Assembly (NCBI RefSeq): GCF_019649055.1
Contig: NW_026570379.1
Span: forward strand, 62,001 to 126,000
Length of the DNA: 64,000 bases
Origin: Paramacrobiotus metropolitanus
Lineage: Eukaryota > Tardigrada > Eutardigrada > Parachela > Macrobiotidae
Direction: 5' to 3'
In this document: in pieces, positions 1 through 17,984 of the stretch
How positions within the stretch are numbered: the stretch's first letter is position 1
Layout: the number at the start of each line of letters is the position of its first letter
Program-made: the position numbers and the translations under genes
The notes under the pieces: model-generated
What the model was told of the DNA's origin: nothing
Seen by the model: only the letters and a program-made list of their open reading frames with translations
The model's database searches: none

Positions 1-737
1 AAATGATCATTTTTATATGGTACACCTATACAGGTTAGAAAGTAATGCGGTTAAAGTTTCGCGCAGACGTTTAAAGAGCAGTCATTCCATTCGAGAATGC
101 GTGACTTGCAGTTGCACTTGAGAGATGGTTAACATGCACAGTACAGGCTACACAGTTGCTGTAGAATAGAACATTACTAAATAAGCAAACATACGATCAC
201 CTCGAGGTATGAGCGCTATAGGGACGCCTGTTCCTCGGCCAGAATCAGGCCTGTCGACTTCCGAGCCGCTGCTCGTACACCCCACGGTCCCTCCGAGGCC
301 GCTCCCTTTTCGGCCAGGAAAGTAGGGATGAAAATGCCAGCCGAAAATCCCAAATGGGATTGTCAGCTGGTATCTTCCTCCACACCTTCACCCCGCGGGC
401 CTCCAACAGGTTAATTAAGTTCCTAACCAAATTGCTAAATTAGGAAACGCCTATTTGCTGGCAGTTGCGGAAGATGTATACCGTGATTGTGCGCGTACAG
501 CGTGCAGTCTGGCTGGGCGCTCGGACACTTACTCTTCCCGGGAATGAAGCGAAATTTGATAGAACGGAAGAGTTATCGATACCATCATATTTCGCCTTTT
601 TCCCTGGCTTCCCCTCCATCAAAATGCTATCCGCACTCCCTCCTCCAGGGATGATCTTCACCAATTCCCTTTTAGGAACAAGCTCACCGAGAAGCTGCGA
701 CACGCCACTAGTAGACGTTCTTTGGCGGCGCCGAAGA

Positions 738-812
738 ACGCCTCCTGCTGTATCCTCGCCATAACTCTGCGTAAAGACGTTCTATGGCGAATATACAGCA
801 GGAGACGGCGTT
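738..812. repeat. imperfect inverted repeat (hairpin)
   Basis: The left arm at about 739-763 contains tcctgctgtatcctcgcca. It is matched in inverted orientation by the right arm at about 786-812, which contains tggcgaatatacagcagga. The arms share roughly 21 of 23 positions and are separated by about 20 bases. This looks like a small foldback element or a MITE remnant. I see no coding role. Confidence 0.55.
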
Positions 813-866
813 AACGTTAGCACCAACTGCCTCAATCCCTCAACACGATCATTCCCGTTACTACTG

Positions 867-929
867 TTATGAGCATTGATGCGGTTGCAAATATGCAAGC
901 GCCGCATCAGTGCTACTGCTCATAACACT
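867..929. repeat. short foldback hairpin
   Basis: The sequence opens with gttatgagca and closes with tgctcataac, a perfect 10-bp inverted pair. An inner pair, tgatgcgg and ccgcatca, lies in register around a loop of about 17 bases. It sits just downstream of the hairpin at 738-812. Its shape is not a tRNA cloverleaf. Confidence 0.5.
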
Positions 930-2249
930 AGTAAAACCAGATTCCGCATCGCTGCGTTGGCGTTAATGAGTTCTAATTATTGTGGCAACAGATGAAACAG
1001 CTGCTTGCACTGGGGGATGGGAAACGGAAAACCCTGATAAACGAATTAGAGATCTAAGCCTCCGTTAACTTCCGCTCCCGGCCGATCGATTATCCGAAAG
1101 CTGTGCGACGGCATGCACTGTGCATGCAACGAGAGCGGCGCTGTAGAATGTCTTTTACGAGCGCCGAGGATGAGAAGCAATCGACGCTACTGGGGAGTAT
1201 AATAACTTGTTGAATTTTATAATGAACCAGTTAGCGCTGGCTGCACACCCTGAGCTATCCCGGGGACTGACAGAGCATCCGCATCTACCTCCAGATGTAT
1301 GTCGATCATACGCTGAGCCTTTGGGAAATGCAGACTACCGGTATGTACAAGATTGTACGGTAATTCCTTTCTCATCAACACAGCGACAAATATAAATTTA
1401 ATCGTTTTCAGCGCCAACTTCCCGCTCAATACGTGCTTTTTTTGCACCTTGAGAACAGAAATGACGCGACAAGTTTGCACTACGTACTGTACGTGACGCT
1501 TTAGTACGTGTTAATGCAGGTTCAGCGGGTTTCATCCGGATGGAGAAGCAAAAGTGTGGGATGACGTCGATTTGCGGGTGGTTGATCTATCCACATGGAG
1601 CCAACTGGCAATATACGGGACAAACGAGGCGTTCCTAGTGTGCAATCATGGAACAGCGTCCCGGTGATCTAGGTGATGGGGAAAGTCTGTCCTGATTATT
1701 ACTGCCACGGCCGGAAACGATGCTGGCCGAGGACGCTCTTACTGACGTAACCCAATTAATGAACGTAACAACGGAAGTTCACGGCATGTTTAATGACAAG
1801 AATACTCTAATGCAAGACAAGGAGCAAGTTTTGGGCAAGAGTTTAACAAGCTGAACAAGCTGATCAAGCTGGCGCAAGCTGTAGCAAGATGAGTACAAGA
1901 ACGAATTGTAGGAATTGTAACGAAGGACAGCTAGCCGGTAAAACAAAGAGAATTCATAACGTAGTGAGGAATCATAACTGGGTGGTCTTATGGGTTGTAC
2001 AGCTTCTATCGCTACAATATCAATGACCGCCAGTAGACAGTTTTACCCGGCATCAGCCGGTACACATAACAGTATGCCTGCGCGGATTTACGCTATGTAA
2101 TTAAAAATGATCAAATTTAAATACTGAAAAAACAGCCAAAATCGTTACTGTCGTTCGTAATTTTAGGACGCATTTTAAATGTATCCAAAACAGCCACTGC
2201 ATTTCCTCTTACTATCGCTAAACTTAAACGTTGTCTAGAAAAGCTGCAG

Positions 2250-2840
2250 ATCGCGATTCCCCGGTAACTTTGCGCACCGCCAGTATGAATCACAGGGGAC
2301 GCTGCGGGGAGCGGTTGCTGCTAGTTCCTTCACTGCAGAGCATCGCCAGCCAGATGATCGAGTAGATCCAGCTGGCCAAGCTCTTCGGCCAGACGCAGAT
2401 CGACAGTCTACTGCAGGAGAATGCTCCTGGCCACCGGGGCTGACGGTGTCGGCACGATAACCACTTCGCCACCATGAACGTACGAGTATGTTTAACCAGC
2501 AAGAAATTGGAACGGAATTAGCATGAGTGGCATCGGCGACGATTCTGGCTGGTCGGGCTGATGGCACGGAGAAACGTCATGGGGGGGGGAGGGGGACAGG
2601 AACGGATGGGGGCCCGGACTTGGCGCTATTTGAGTAGGCGGAGGCCTCCTTGTCGCCGTTAATGTGCTGCGAGTAGTCGCAGCGGTGTGATTGGGCCGGG
2701 ACACCGTTGGGCGTCGTCGGGGTTTTGCTGCACACTGCCGGCGGTGGTGATGCTGGTCACGGGCAGCGACAGCGCTCCGCCCAGGTGCATGCCGGGGTAG
2801 GCGCCCGGGGTGCTGTCTACATGCATTACAAAAGGTCATA
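2250..2840 (-). pseudogene. possible decayed GC-rich exon(s), unrecognised
   Basis: On the minus strand this GC-rich block reads as plausible protein in pieces, but no frame stays open. A proline, glycine and serine-rich stretch begins just inside 2820 after an AG that follows a pyrimidine-poor tract. A further piece at about 2340-2470 is broken by stops. The composition resembles the real exons elsewhere in the window and contrasts with the AT-rich flanks. I do not recognise a family. It may be a pseudogene, or exons of a gene whose other parts lie outside the window. Confidence 0.2.
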
Positions 2841-4213
2841 GATACATGTACGCGCTAAATTCCATAAAAAAAAAACGTATAAAAATCATATCATATAAAT
2901 ACACTTATAAAAGGTCATAATAATTATGTACTGTACTATAAATGCATGTATGTGCAAAACGTACCATACAAAATAAAAGATTTTAAAAGGGATTTAAAAA
3001 AGTCGCATACATAATAAATTATGTGGAAGCTATCGCAGATATATACAGTTTTATCAACGGTCACCCGTATAATGAGACATATATATAATGGCATCATATT
3101 GAGGTCACTGAACGATGCTTATTGTAAGGAAGGACTACGCAGTTTGTCGGCGGTAGCCACCTAGTATCCGGCTTGGCCCGCGGGTGAGGCCAGGTGCTGG
3201 TGATGCCGGCAGCCGCGAATTTTGGTGCCTGGCACGGTCGTATTGACTATGTGCTATATGTTCCATCTTTTTACCAAAGCGTACTATTTTTTTTTGTTAT
3301 ATAATCCGAGCTTTTTTCTTTCGTTGCTGTTATTATAAATTATTAATTTTTATGGATTATACTGCTAAATCATATAAAGGTCAACGAATGCAAAATATGC
3401 ATGGAGATGATTTATTTGTATTATTCTGGATACTTCGAATGCTATATGGGCTCCCCTTATATTACTCTCCCTTATCTGGGCTCCCGAGCAATATGAGCAA
3501 CCCTCTACATGGGCGGTTACGTTATTACTCACGCTTTCGCAGCTGTTATCAGTGTTATGCCTGACTGAAAATTTTGATTTATTTAATATACTTATTTTGC
3601 CAGTACTTTCGTAGTATTCAGTTTGTTTCAAAGTGCTCAGGTTGCACCAACGACAGATTCAAAATCTTTCAAAACTTTATTTAAGAAACATCGCCCGCTT
3701 AAATGCACTAAGAAGTAAGAACCCCGTGAAAAAAATAACGTGATATGAAATTTCTGCATTTTTCAGTTCGTTGTTTTTCAGTTTGGCAAATCCAGTTGAA
3801 ATTATTAAAAATTAATATTATATAGATAATATATATAAATATAATTTGGATGTGAAATTTCGGAATTCTTAAGTGCGCTCACTTGTAAATCCGGTTGAAA
3901 GAAGTAGACAAGGGTTCTGCTATAACTCCGATAAATTTAATTTGACGGGTATTGCTAACTAGCCGGGAGCCCAGATAAGGGAGAGTAATATAAGGGGAGC
4001 CCATATGAGGCAGCATTCGAAGTATCTTTGATCCGGTTGACTGTCATCTTCCGTTAAACGCACTAACACATTTGCACCGACTACAGTCACCAGCTGACGA
4101 TGTTGTACCAAACGATTATGCGAGCCACTGTACGAAACTAGCAAATTGGGAACATGAAGCATTTCTTGACGCGGCACATCCGCCTCAATCCTGGTCATCC
4201 AGCGCCGCCGAGA

Positions 4214-4284
4214 GGCGGCAGTCGGGAAACCGATACGGGGGGCCAGACTAGTGGCGCCATGGGTATCGGTTTACTGACTGCCGT
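4214..4284. repeat. imperfect inverted repeat (hairpin)
   Basis: Left arm cggcagtcgggaaaccgata (from 4214) pairs with right arm tatcggtttactgactgccg (ending 4284), with about 18 of 21 positions matching and a 28-base spacer. It belongs to the same class of short foldbacks seen at several other places in the window. Confidence 0.55.
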
Positions 4285-6233
4285 CGGATGCACCACCGGC
4301 GGGTTTCTCCCGGCAGAGAGGCCGCGCCGGGGCTGCCAGGTTGTGCTCCAAGACAAGCTGCGCCGGGAACACGGTTACGGCGTTGACGTTGCCGGAAGTA
4401 GGCGTTTGCGTCAGTGACTCATGCCGTTTGCATGGCACGCTGCGAATTTTAACACTACATGTTAATTAAGAAACCCCATCAACGAGTACCATCCAGTATA
4501 TACAATCAAATGAAGAATTTGTCCCAATTAACATGAGAAGGGACTGTGCACAATACACTCATAGCATTACCACGCATAATCTCCAAACTTAAACGTTCTC
4601 ATGAACAGTGTTTTACCGATCTCCTTTATCGGAACGACTGCGACATCACCATAAGGGCCAAATGTCTTACATGCAGTGGGGACAAACTAACAACGATCAG
4701 GAAGCGCCTTATACTTTCCCATCTTGACGGTGAATACTCGACGGCGATCCCGTGAGCCCCCAAATCCGAAGGCAACTTCTCAATATCATACAGGCACAGT
4801 GTACAGTCTGCACCTGCGTTTCAACCGCAGAACTTTGTCAACACTGTATAAACGACTGTGCATCGATACTCCTGCATTTACAAGCTGCGAGCCCTTACTT
4901 TACCCTCCCGTCAAATTCGTTATGCCGTCCTTTTTTTCCCAAATTAAAAAAATTCTATCCGGACTTATTCCCGTATCCGATCCGGAGTTATTCCGGGAAC
5001 AATTCTGGATATAGTCTTTTTAAATGGGTAGAATATTCCCTCACGGCCACGAATAATGCGAGTTGTGGGCTGCTTCCGGCACACCACGCGGCCCAGGTTT
5101 TCGGACGCTGAATGTCCAAATTTAAGAAACTTAAGAAACCTAAGAAACGCGTGTACCCGCGTAAGAACGCTCATCATTTGCTAAAAACAATGGTACAATC
5201 CGTCCCATCGGGATCAGTTCGCTTAACCTTACAACCCACTAGTTTCGGGCTTGTCTGTACGGCCCACGCACGTATGATACTTGTAGATCTGGAAAAATAG
5301 CTGGTGCCGAGCGAGCAGCAGAGATCTGACGGAAAACGGAGATAAAAAATTAGATTATGTCCGCGCAATGTCAAGCACCGGCGATCGGCGTGCAGCGGCG
5401 ATCCATAATCCCGCAGGTGTGTGAGCGGCGTGCACGTGCTGTATATGCCGGCGGAATTCGCTACGGATTGGGATTCGTGGGTAGCCGTGGCCGAGGCGGG
5501 AACAATTAACCTATCACTGCAGCGGAACCTGCGCTTGACAATTCCCTGTGCGAGCGCCAGCAGAAGCCACCGATTTTGCAGAAGTAATAGTACATACTGT
5601 ATATGATATATGCGACGCCCATACGAGCGCAACCAGAACAACTTCCACTGTATTCTTAGTAGTTCTTGCTCTAGTTTTTGCGGGAACGATTTTGCCGGTG
5701 ATGTGTCAACTCGGTTAAGCTTTTCTCTGTCAAAGAGTTAAACCGGAAGCCTTTTGTTTTTTCTGGAACTTGTTTGACCATACTTCTCCCGATAGCAAGC
5801 AGCTAGTATTTTACTTTTAACTGGTTCGTTAAAAAATTTAAGAAGTTCTTACTTCCCAGTAGGGGTAAGAAAACGTGAGAAAACATAAGAAAAGATTCTG
5901 AGAATGACCACTCGCTGGAATCAAGCGTGCCTATGTAGCTTTTCTTGGTACGGTTTTAATCGAATCGACATTTTGGTGGGTAGGTACTAGGTAGTTTTTT
6001 ATTATAAACTTTTGTTAGTGGGTACCTTTACATTGGACTAAGTGCTAACTCTATGTTCAGTGCGTAATTATACAGAGCATGTATATCTATATTTGTATGT
6101 ATATGTACATGTATGTATGCATATGTATACATATATTTAATATAGATATATATGTATGTGGTATATGTAACGATAAGTATGTATGTCTTTATGTCCATAC
6201 TGGCGCCGATACCGTTCATCATTTTTGTCGCTA

Positions 6234-6239
6234 TTTATT
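6234..6239 (-). terminator. candidate polyadenylation signal of the kinase gene
   Basis: TTTATT on the plus strand reads AATAAA on the minus strand, about 230 bases beyond the kinase stop codon. The assignment rests on motif and position only. Other AATAAA-like words occur in this AT-rich DNA. Confidence 0.3.
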
Positions 6240-6470
6240 CATAGTTTCGGACTGATAAAAGCGTAATTCTTTTAAAGACCCAAACATGTACAAACACAGC
6301 GCCGCACAGATAACCGAAAGTACATGACATACAAAAACCACAAGTAAATTGCATTAAAAGAAGCCGGAAGAATAAAGGTCATATTACAGGAAAAAACACC
6401 GTTTTGCTTCGTTTCCCCCACGATCAGATCCACTATCACCACAATCGTCGGCACCGGTTGGCCTCCGCGT

Positions 6471-14026
<7,556 letters not shown>

Positions 14027-16837
14027 ACTGAAAGTGTGGAGACACTGGTCGCGCAAGCGGGCATACTCAGCGCCAGCCTAGCGGAATAACACGCGCCGCA
14101 TTAGCACTTGACCTTTCTCTTTTCGCTTTATATACGCGGTGCTGCGATTGGCCCGCGGTGTACTGGCGCGCTGGAGCGCGACTGATGGATCCCTTTCGCG
14201 CCCGATTAGAGAACGGCCGTTTTTCGAACAGGCACATACAGACGCGTGATGCGCCTCCAGGTTAGCTAACTAAACGCACACTCCCCACTTCCTGCTGCGG
14301 CTCAATTTCACACGCAGCGGTCAATATGTTCTATGCAGCGTTATGTAAAAAAATAATTGCATTTTCCCCGATTTTTCCCGTGGCTGCGGGAAACAACGCG
14401 TGAGCGAGACATTTGCCGGGAAAGCTAGTCCGGCAGTTGCCGGCTGAACAGGCTGTTCCCGGTGAGCGGAAGTCCCGGCGGGAAGTGAGTGCTCGACACC
14501 GGCATGTTCCCGCAGCAAGCAAACTGCAACCGGCGTTTCTGATCTTGCGCCGGCTTTTTTATGTTTTCTTATGTCGCTGTTAAAAGTCGCATCAAGACGC
14601 AAAGCTCCTAACGCACACAAACGACTCCCTTCAAAGTAACCTGTATTCCAGTGGAAATCACTTTTTTGTCTAACATAATTTATGTTTCAGGAAAATCCCT
14701 ATGCTGAACATTTCAAATGAAGAAGATTCAGGGACTTCCGGCGCATGACGCTGTTGCAACCGCTCGGTGCGGCAGCGTACTGCGAATTTTATCTTGACAT
14801 TTTTGAAAATTCCTTGACTCTTCCTTTTTGATTTTCGTCCCAGAAATGACTTTCTTTGCGCTACCTATAATAAAAAATAAAACAAATTTTACTTTTAATT
14901 AGTTTTGAATTAATTAAGAAATTAATATAAATGCAATGACTAAATAAAAATATAAAATAAATTGCAAATGCATATGGAAAAAAGTGGCGTTAATCGAACG
15001 TTGTAGCGCTAAACGTGTGTTCCCGGGCGGCCGGAAGTCCCGACAGGATGATTGTCTGCCAACCGGCATGTTGGAATTACACCCGGCGTTTTTTTCTTCC
15101 CTCTCCGATTTGTTCTGTTCAAGGCTCAAATGTCTCACTCAAGGCGAACGGGAAAAAACGCCTAAGCCGGTCAAACTGGAGAGCAGCTTGGAATAATTAT
15201 CCCGGCGCACTGGCTGTGCAGAATCGATTGCCGGGAGAATTACAGAGGATTGAGTGCACCGGTGTGCAGCGCTGCATAAACACCCGGTGTTGCCGGTGGC
15301 GTGGCGCATTGTATGCGGGAGAAAACGGGGATGAATGGTGGGACGGGAGGAATGATTATCCGCGTTTTCTTCCCGGCATAAACACACGCCACAATGCCCG
15401 CTTTTCATCCACATTAATGCAGGGTGGAATTTTTATTACGTGAAGGCCGGATAAAATGTGTTGCTTAATACACAACATTCGTGCAGATTATTGCGTAATC
15501 ACCAATACTTATAAATTTATAATTAAATTACTGTAATCTGCGCAGATAATTTGACTTATTTAAACGCATTATTTGGCGAAATTGCGTCGCGCTTATACAA
15601 TCAGTAATAATATTAATAACAATTAATATTTTGCCGAAATTTATTTATTATTATTTATTATTAATAAGCAAGTATTTAAATTATTAAACAATTATAATAA
15701 AATTATCAAGGTTCTTTGTATACGCATTTTATTAAAACACTACGGATTATGACGACAATAACTCATATTTAATATTATATATATCAGGAATCTGCAGTTA
15801 GGCAATAGCCAAAATGACGGCTAATGTATTTTGGCTATGAAAATTTCATTTTGGTGACAGCATTTCTTGCGGGTAATTACCGCGGCATCCCGTGCCAATT
15901 AGCCGCAGGATCCGAGCGGGATCGGGGGGAATTAAGTGCCCCTCAAGTGGGACCGCTTCCTACCTGTCAATTACGCTAACGGCCGCGCACCCATCGTGCT
16001 CCGCCTCCCATCGCGATAAATCAGCTGATCACGTAGAAAACACTGGATAATTATCCACTGATACTTAAATCCGCTGGTCGATTAATTTACGGAATTATTT
16101 AAGAAATGCTAGCGGCCGTCGGCCGGTTCGCGATAAAAAAATCATCTGGCGCGGTTCTCATTGGCGAACCCAGTTTCAACGGCAAACGCGCTACATGAAA
16201 CTGCGTAAATGGCGTGTTTTAACCGGCTCTCGCGATGGATGAAATTAAAGTCATAACGCGTGCGTGCAATGTTATATACGGCATATACGCGCTCATTGAC
16301 ACGACACTTTTAACCGCTGTACAATCATCGCTCAATAAACGCTCCTGCCGATCCTCGGGAATGCGGGATCCCCTTCCTAGTTTTACACGCTCAATTCACC
16401 TGCCACACTCCGCTTCTCAATTTCCATTGCGCGATCGGGTGGACGTCTAATGATATACGCACTTGTTTCGGCACTGAACATTTAACAGGTGTGTTCGTGC
16501 TGGAATCGATTTATCGACCTTAAATATTCAGCAGTAGGCGGTGTGCTTTATATAAGCGTAATGGAGATTATTCATTGCCCGATGAAAATTAATACCGCCT
16601 GCATGTGTACATCGGGATTGCATGACGTGGAGAAAAAATGCGAGTGTCGGTGACCTTTCTTAATAGAGTGGCTTTTCTGCGGTTAATATTGAACCTATGC
16701 GGCATATATGAACATACATGTACAGCCAATAGTGCTTTTCCATTCAGCAATTTTATATACTCGTAGTAAACAATATATGTAAAATCTTAAATATATTAAT
16801 TATAAAAACTTAATATTATAATATATTTTATATATCT

Positions 16838-17100
16838 GTACTGTATATGTACAGGTACATATATAAAATATCTACGTTCAGTCAGTCTACATATATTATT
16901 ATAGTAGATATTTATTTTATTTTTGATAATAGTTTATATGAAATCTTATATATAGTATAAAATATTTTAATATATATTTTATATATGTGTACTGTATATG
17001 TACAGATACTTACTTGTACATAAAATATGTATGTAAATATCTATACACAGTATGTCTACGTATATTATATATATAATTATTTTATTTTTTGATAATAACT
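16838..17100. repeat. AT-rich direct duplication, offset about 151 bp
   Basis: The palindrome-containing word gtactgtatatgtacag occurs at 16838-16854 and 16989-17005. Each copy is followed by parallel text ending in a ttattttattttttgataata-type tract. The copies differ at many positions, so the event is old. Confidence 0.6.
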
Positions 17101-17808
17101 TAAATGTAAAAAAAATAATATTATGTTATTTAAATAATATATATTTGATATGTGTAATTAATTTCTTATATATAATGTGGGTTATTTATTGAATAGTTCT
17201 TGAGTTAAGAGCGGAATGACAATCCTGACCTTTAATTAAATTGATTAAATACATTGTCATGACATGCTGGATGTTGATAGGTCACCGTGGCCCTTAATCC
17301 GGTAATATCGGCCAATCTTCCTGCGCGCATGCCCGCCGGCGTATCCTGACATTATGGATCTGTTGCTGTCGAAGAAATCCGGAAAGGATTGCTCTTTTTT
17401 CGAGTTATGCCGCACTACTTAGTTTGACAATATACTGACTTAAATTACCTTGAATGATTGCAGAAGATATTTATTTCGTGGTGACCTTTATTCAGGTGTA
17501 TAAGAGCACGAGTACAGTATGAATCGTATAGAACGGCAACAAAATAATATCAATTTCAATCCATATTACGAATTATCGTGAATCTGAATCATACAAAACA
17601 GAATACACTAAAATTGCATATTGCATAAGCTATCCAATGAAAATTAATTATTAAAAGAAACACCTAAATTATCCATACATCTGAATTACAGCAATAAATA
17701 CGGATTATTCAAATAAATACAAAAATTAATATTATTATAGGCACAATAAATGCGAACGAAATAATATTATCTTCCCGTCTGAATTGATCCAATTTTTTAA
17801 TTGCCATT

Positions 17809-17814
17809 TTTATT
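17809..17814 (-). terminator. candidate polyadenylation signal of symplekin
   Basis: TTTATT on the plus strand is AATAAA on the minus strand, about 170 bases past the symplekin stop codon at 17985. This is motif and position only, in AT-rich DNA. Confidence 0.3.
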
Positions 17815-17984
17815 TCCTTCAATATTCGTTCCCAAAATTTTTTCCAATAATTTCCGGTGAAAAAAAATACACCCATTAATTAATCTTTTCCCGTTTTTCA
17901 CCCGGACAAAAACGTCAACGAAAAACCATCAAAAAAACATCGCAAAAGAGACAAACACACGTGTCACGTGCTGCGGAAGCCCCA

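Larger units (their letters stand above)
1..6230. other. gene-poor region, no intact gene recognised
   Basis: No open frame here matches a family I recognise. The longest runs, such as 5174-5641 on the minus strand and 4752-5111 on the plus strand, have no conserved motif and no convincing splice sites. Content that can be supported is imperfect hairpins (738-812, 867-929, 4214-4284), AT-rich low-complexity DNA around 2850-3110 and 3770-3860, a TA/TG-rich microsatellite-like stretch at about 6080-6170, and GC-rich islands at about 2250-2840 and 3140-3235 that read like broken exons. Three copies of AAAGGTCA lie at 2831, 2910 and 3376. Confidence 0.5.
14027..17984. other. intergenic region between the kinase and symplekin genes
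   Basis: No gene is recognised. The first few hundred bases are the upstream region of the kinase gene. Two diverged GC-rich blocks, about 14454-14555 and 15017-15100, share gtcccg, aaccggcatgtt-like and ccggcgttt words and look like an old duplication. 15480-15790 and 16730-17190 are AT-rich, and the latter contains a duplicated block. AAAGGTCA or its complement occurs at 14109, 16651, 17226 and 17482. Confidence 0.5.

Noticed and set aside
5174-5641. 155-codon minus-strand frame
   Set aside because: No motif or domain, overlapping frames on the other strand are equally plausible, and there is no supporting splice or promoter signal.
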